A DNA stretch of 64,000 nt. Source: UBA2357 sp041916775 (GTDB lineage: Bacteria > Pseudomonadota > Gammaproteobacteria > Burkholderiales > Rhodocyclaceae). The notes under the pieces are model-generated. The model made no database searches, was not told where the DNA came from, and saw only the letters and a program-made list of their open reading frames with translations. Location: the NCBI GenBank assembly GCA_041916775.1, contig JAYRYZ010000015.1:57603-121602 (forward strand), in the 5' to 3' direction. The translations under genes and the position numbers were made by a program. Shown one piece after another: positions 61,359-64,000 of this stretch; position 1 is the stretch's first letter, and the number at the start of each line of letters is the position of its first letter.

Positions 61359-62708
61359 ATGAAACAGAACTCGGCAGTTCCCGATGATGCGAACTTCAAC
61401 CCGCAGCGGCGACGCTGGCTGCGAACCGCGAGCCTGATGCCGCTGGCGGCGGGGGCGGCAATGGGGCTGGAAGCGAAGACATCACAGGCCGCTGTCGCCA
61501 CCAAGGCGCACATCGTCGTCGCGGGCAGCGGCCTGGGCGGGCTGGCGATCGCGAGCCGACTTTCCAAGGGGCTGTCGGGCGCACGCATCACCATCATCGA
61601 CCGCAAGGAAGAGCACAACTACCAGCCCGGCTACACGCTGGTGGCGACCGGGATCTGGCCGGTGGACAAGGTCAGCGATCGCAACATCGACCTGCAGCCT
61701 GCAGGCGTGGAGTGGGTGCGCGAGATGGTCGCCGAGTTCGATCCGCAGTCGAACACTGTCGTTACCGAGAGCGGCAAGCGCATCCAGTACGACTACCTTG
61801 TCGTGGCCACCGGCCTTCACCTCGACTATGCGCAGATCGAAGGCATGGACGTCGCGCGCATCGGCACCAACGGCCTCACCAGTGTGTACCCCAGCCCGGC
61901 TGCAGCACAGGCCACCTGGCAGACGATGGACAGCTTCCGCCAGAAGGGCGGTACCGCGCTGATGACGCTGCCGGCCACGCCGCTGAAGTGCGCCGGCGCC
62001 CCGCTGAAGATGACCTTCATGCTGGTCGACCGGCTGAAGCAGGCCGGCACCCGCGCGAACTCGAAGGTGGATTTCCACTCGGCGCTCGGCAACATCTTCA
62101 GCGTACCGCGCATCAACGACGAGGTGCTCGAGCGCTGGAAGGTGCTGGACGTCCCGGTGCATTTCAACCACAAACTGGTCGCGGTGGATATCGACGCACG
62201 CCGCGCCACCTTCACGACGCCCGAGGGCGAGCGCAGCCAACTCGACTACGACTTCATCCATGTGGTCCCGCCGATGCGCGCACCCGATGCGGTGAAGAAC
62301 AGCGCCCTGCCCTGGCAGGAGGGTGGCTTCGCAGCGGGTGGCTGGCTCGAGGTGGACAAGGAGACCCTGCAGCACCGGCGCTTCCCCAATGTGTTCGGCC
62401 TCGGCGACATCAACGGCACGGGCCGCGGCAAGACTGCAGCGACGATCAAGAAGAGCGCCCCCATCGTCGCGCAGAACCTCATCGACGTCATCCAGGGCAA
62501 GGCACCGACGCAGAAGTTCGACGGCTACACCTCCTGCCCGCTGTTGCTGCGCGAGGGCTCCGCGCTGCTGGTCGAGTTCGACTACGAGGGGCGGCTGGTG
62601 CCCTCGCTGCCGATGATCGACCCGCTGCAGGACAGCTATTTCGCCTGGCTCATGAAATATCGCCTGCTCAAGCCCGCCTACATGGCGGTCGCCAAAGGCC
62701 GCGTCTGA
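61359..62708 (+). CDS. Sulfide:quinone oxidoreductase-like flavoprotein, Tat-exported
   Basis: A 449-residue FAD protein. A Tat signal (RRRWLRTASLMPLAAGAAMG) precedes the Rossmann start HIVVAGSGLGGLAIASRLS. SQR/FCSD features are EEHNYQPGYTLVATGIW, redox cysteines Cys211 (TPLKCAGAP) and Cys393 (YTSCPLLL), and the C-terminal amphipathic region ending LLKPAYMAVAKG. It probably oxidises sulfide to sulfane sulfur and passes electrons to quinone; flavocytochrome c sulfide dehydrogenase is the main alternative. Start ATG 61359 follows GGAGGAG; GTG 61347 lies inside that site. Confidence 0.82.
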   Translation: MKQNSAVPDDANFNPQRRRWLRTASLMPLAAGAAMGLEAKTSQAAVATKAHIVVAGSGLGGLAIASRLSKGLSGARITIIDRKEEHNYQPGYTLVATGIWPVDKVSDRNIDLQPAGVEWVREMVAEFDPQSNTVVTESGKRIQYDYLVVATGLHLDYAQIEGMDVARIGTNGLTSVYPSPAAAQATWQTMDSFRQKGGTALMTLPATPLKCAGAPLKMTFMLVDRLKQAGTRANSKVDFHSALGNIFSVPRINDEVLERWKVLDVPVHFNHKLVAVDIDARRATFTTPEGERSQLDYDFIHVVPPMRAPDAVKNSALPWQEGGFAAGGWLEVDKETLQHRRFPNVFGLGDINGTGRGKTAATIKKSAPIVAQNLIDVIQGKAPTQKFDGYTSCPLLLREGSALLVEFDYEGRLVPSLPMIDPLQDSYFAWLMKYRLLKPAYMAVAKGRV

Positions 62709-62720
62709 GGGAGAACGAAC

Positions 62721-63056
62721 ATGTATGAAATCTGGCTCGCACTGAACATCCTCTTCGAACTGATGCTGATGTACCTGCCGACGGTGGTCGGCATTGCCGT
62801 CGTGTGGCTGGCGCTGATGGCGATCGCCTTCAAGCGCGGCAAACCGGCCTGGGCGAAATCGCTGAAGCCCGCCATCGTCGTCGGCGTGATCGTCACCGTG
62901 CTCGGCTTGCTGACGATTCCCGGGCTCACCCAATCCAGCCTGAGCGAGATGGGCTACTGGGTGGATTGGGCCAACCTCTTCGCAGTCGCCGCCGGCTTTG
63001 GTGCGATCGCCGCGCTGCTCGCCATCCCGCTGGCCGCGACGATGCGCCGCGCCTGA
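62721..63056 (+). CDS. Small membrane protein between SQR-like and rhodanese genes
   Basis: A 111-residue protein with three predicted helices (LNILFELMLMYLPTVVGIAVVWLALMAIAF, AIVVGVIVTVLGLLTIPGL, LFAVAAGFGAIAALLAIPLAA) and a conserved-looking polar loop (SSLSEMGYWVDWANLF). I do not recognise a family. It lies 12 nt after the SQR-like gene, with GGGAG upstream, in an apparent operon with the rhodanese gene, so it may anchor the SQR-like protein or move sulfur species. Confidence 0.7.
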   Translation: MYEIWLALNILFELMLMYLPTVVGIAVVWLALMAIAFKRGKPAWAKSLKPAIVVGVIVTVLGLLTIPGLTQSSLSEMGYWVDWANLFAVAAGFGAIAALLAIPLAATMRRA

Positions 63057-63101
63057 CACGCAGGGATCGACAACAACCCGCAACACCGAGGATCCGTATC
63101 A

Positions 63102-63650
63102 ATGAAGAAAAGTCTCATCGCACTCGCCCTGGCGCTGAACGCGCTCACCGTGGTCGCCGCCGATATCGGCATCAGCGCCGAGGAGGTCCATGCCAAGGTC
63201 CAGCAGCAGGACGCCAAGGTCCTGTTCGTTGATGTACGCGATCCGGTCGAGATCATGTTCGTCGGCTTCACCGACAGCGTGCATGTCAACATCCCCTACC
63301 TGATGGTCGACCGCAACGCCTGGAGCAACGAACGCGGCGTGTTCCGCCTCTACCAGAACCCCGACTTCGCTGCCCAGATCAAGGCCGAACTGGAAAAGCG
63401 CGGCCTGGGCATGGATGCGGAAGTGATCACCCTGTGCCGCTCCGGCAGCGAGCGCGGCGAACCCAGCGCCGCCTTCCTGCGCGAGAACGGCTTCCCGAAC
63501 GCGCGCTACGTCATCAACGGCTTCCAGGGCAGCGCGATCAAGGAAGGACCGCAGGCGGGCTTCCGCCTCACCAACGGCTGGCAGAACAGCGGCCTGCCGT
63601 GGTCGCCGAAGATGAACGCGGAGAAGATTTACCGCACCGACAATCGCTGA
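63102..63650 (+). CDS. Periplasmic rhodanese-domain protein
   Basis: A 182-residue exported rhodanese. A signal peptide (KKSLIALALALNALTVVAAD) precedes the domain ISAEEVHAKVQQQDAKVLFVDVRDPVEIMF. The active-site loop is CRSGSERG with its persulfide-carrying Cys, and YVINGFQGS follows. It is likely to accept sulfane sulfur from the adjacent SQR-like protein. It is the last gene of that operon. Confidence 0.88.
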   Translation: MKKSLIALALALNALTVVAADIGISAEEVHAKVQQQDAKVLFVDVRDPVEIMFVGFTDSVHVNIPYLMVDRNAWSNERGVFRLYQNPDFAAQIKAELEKRGLGMDAEVITLCRSGSERGEPSAAFLRENGFPNARYVINGFQGSAIKEGPQAGFRLTNGWQNSGLPWSPKMNAEKIYRTDNR

Positions 63651-63677
63651 GGTCTGTTTTCCGCAGGCATGCAGCAC

Positions 63678-63708
63678 GGGCCGGTTCCAGCAATTGCAGA
63701 ACCGGCCC
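63678..63708. terminator. Perfect 10-bp stem-loop downstream of the rhodanese gene
   Basis: GGGCCGGTTC (63678-63687) pairs exactly with GAACCGGCCC (63699-63708) around an 11-nt loop, 27 nt after the rhodanese stop and facing the end of a minus-strand gene. No U-tract follows on either strand. A convergent-gene terminator is likeliest. Confidence 0.55.
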
Positions 63709-63778
63709 AGAAGGGCCGCTGCCTTCATGGATGACGCTCTCATTGAAGGCCTTCTGGCGCACAATCCGCGCCATCTCG

Positions 63779-64000
63779 CTACGCGACTGAGGGTGGCATC
63801 GGACTACCTTGTTCGCCGGCTGTGATGAGCGGTTGCAATTCCGGCGCCACATCGGGCGTACGTTGCGAGCCAAGCCGTTTGCGCGTCCCCAGCACATGCA
63901 CCGCCATCTGCGGATACTCGGCTTCGAACGCCTGACGTGCCGCAATGGCGAGGCGCCTTGCCTCGTCATCACCGTGTATCTTGACGCTGAAGACGCGGGT
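63779..64000 (-). CDS. AP2-like DNA-binding protein, C-terminal end (continues beyond the window)
   Basis: Seventy-three codons are present, with the stop at 63779-63781 and the frame open to the last base; the N-terminus lies beyond the window. The start of the visible part, RVFSVKIHGDDEARRLAIAARQAFEAEYP, matches the helix region of bacterial AP2/ERF-like domains found in phage, plasmid and chromosomal DNA-binding proteins. A disordered tail follows. Frame choice rests on that motif, as other frames here read as basic low-complexity sequence. Confidence 0.6.
   Translation of the reverse strand, partial: TRVFSVKIHGDDEARRLAIAARQAFEAEYPQMAVHVLGTRKRLGSQRTPDVAPELQPLITAGEQGSPMPPSVA

Overview
The window is high-GC DNA with the gene style of a betaproteobacterium, most likely Rhodocyclales (Thauera/Azoarcus-like). 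I infer this from the sox genes, an E. coli-type cytochrome bd operon with cydP, a FisR-type sulfane-sulfur regulator and an XrtH exosortase. I did not identify the taxon by search. Gene density is high, with many ATGA overlaps. I saw no tRNA, rRNA, CRISPR array or insertion sequence.

Layout. (1) 1-3948: end of a thiosulfate-oxidation (sox) locus: soxB (5' end outside the window), a SoxH-like metallohydrolase, a YeeE/YedE sulfur transporter and a SoxW-like thioredoxin. (2) 4195-15433: housekeeping and stress genes: an old yellow enzyme, a DUF2256 mini-protein translationally coupled to a DASH cryptochrome and an FeS-type photolyase, glycerate kinase, a PAS-GGDEF-EAL protein, a split-barrel / split-barrel-GAF pair, a monohaem cytochrome c and an EamA transporter. 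(3) 15904-43045: a contiguous, all-plus-strand extracellular contractile injection system (eCIS) of about 27 kb. It holds sheath, tube, assembly factors, Pvc16-like cap, AAA+ ATPase, two DUF4157 cargo/effector candidates, tube initiator, LysM protein, separate hub and spike genes, PAAR-like tip, gp25, two baseplate-J wedge proteins, a gpI/beta-helix protein, a DUF6519/beta-helix protein and a LysM-like coiled-coil protein. (4) 43082-51578, mostly minus strand: EamA transporter, exosortase H with its membrane partner, a spermidine/putrescine-type ABC transporter, a PrpF-family isomerase and a Sel1-repeat protein. (5) 51707-52177: an orphan PilV-like pseudopilin. (6) 52244-63650: a sulfide/sulfane-sulfur module. 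It holds a SLAC1/TDT anion exporter, a divergent persulfide-dioxygenase-like protein, Rieske protein plus hydrolase, the sigma-54 activator FisR, cydPABX-ybgE, a Tat-exported sulfide:quinone-oxidoreductase-like flavoprotein, a small membrane protein and a rhodanese. (7) 63779-64000: the C-terminal end of an AP2-like minus-strand gene.

How the genes fit together. The most informative regulatory observation is in region 6. A sigma-54 activator carries three N-terminal cysteines at residues 53, 64 and 71. Candidate -24/-12 elements precede the SLAC1 gene, the PDO-like gene, the petA-hydrolase pair and cydPABX. Clusters of TGCCA/TGGCA half-sites lie upstream of them. A simple reading is that FisR senses persulfide and switches on persulfide oxidation, sulfite export, a sulfide-tolerant quinol oxidase and a spare Rieske subunit, while the Sox genes at the other end oxidise thiosulfate. 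The eCIS is separate. Its two DUF4157 proteins end in different candidate toxin folds, one with a PD-(D/E)XK-like motif and one with a caspase-like His/Cys pair. It has no recognisable tape measure or tail fibre.
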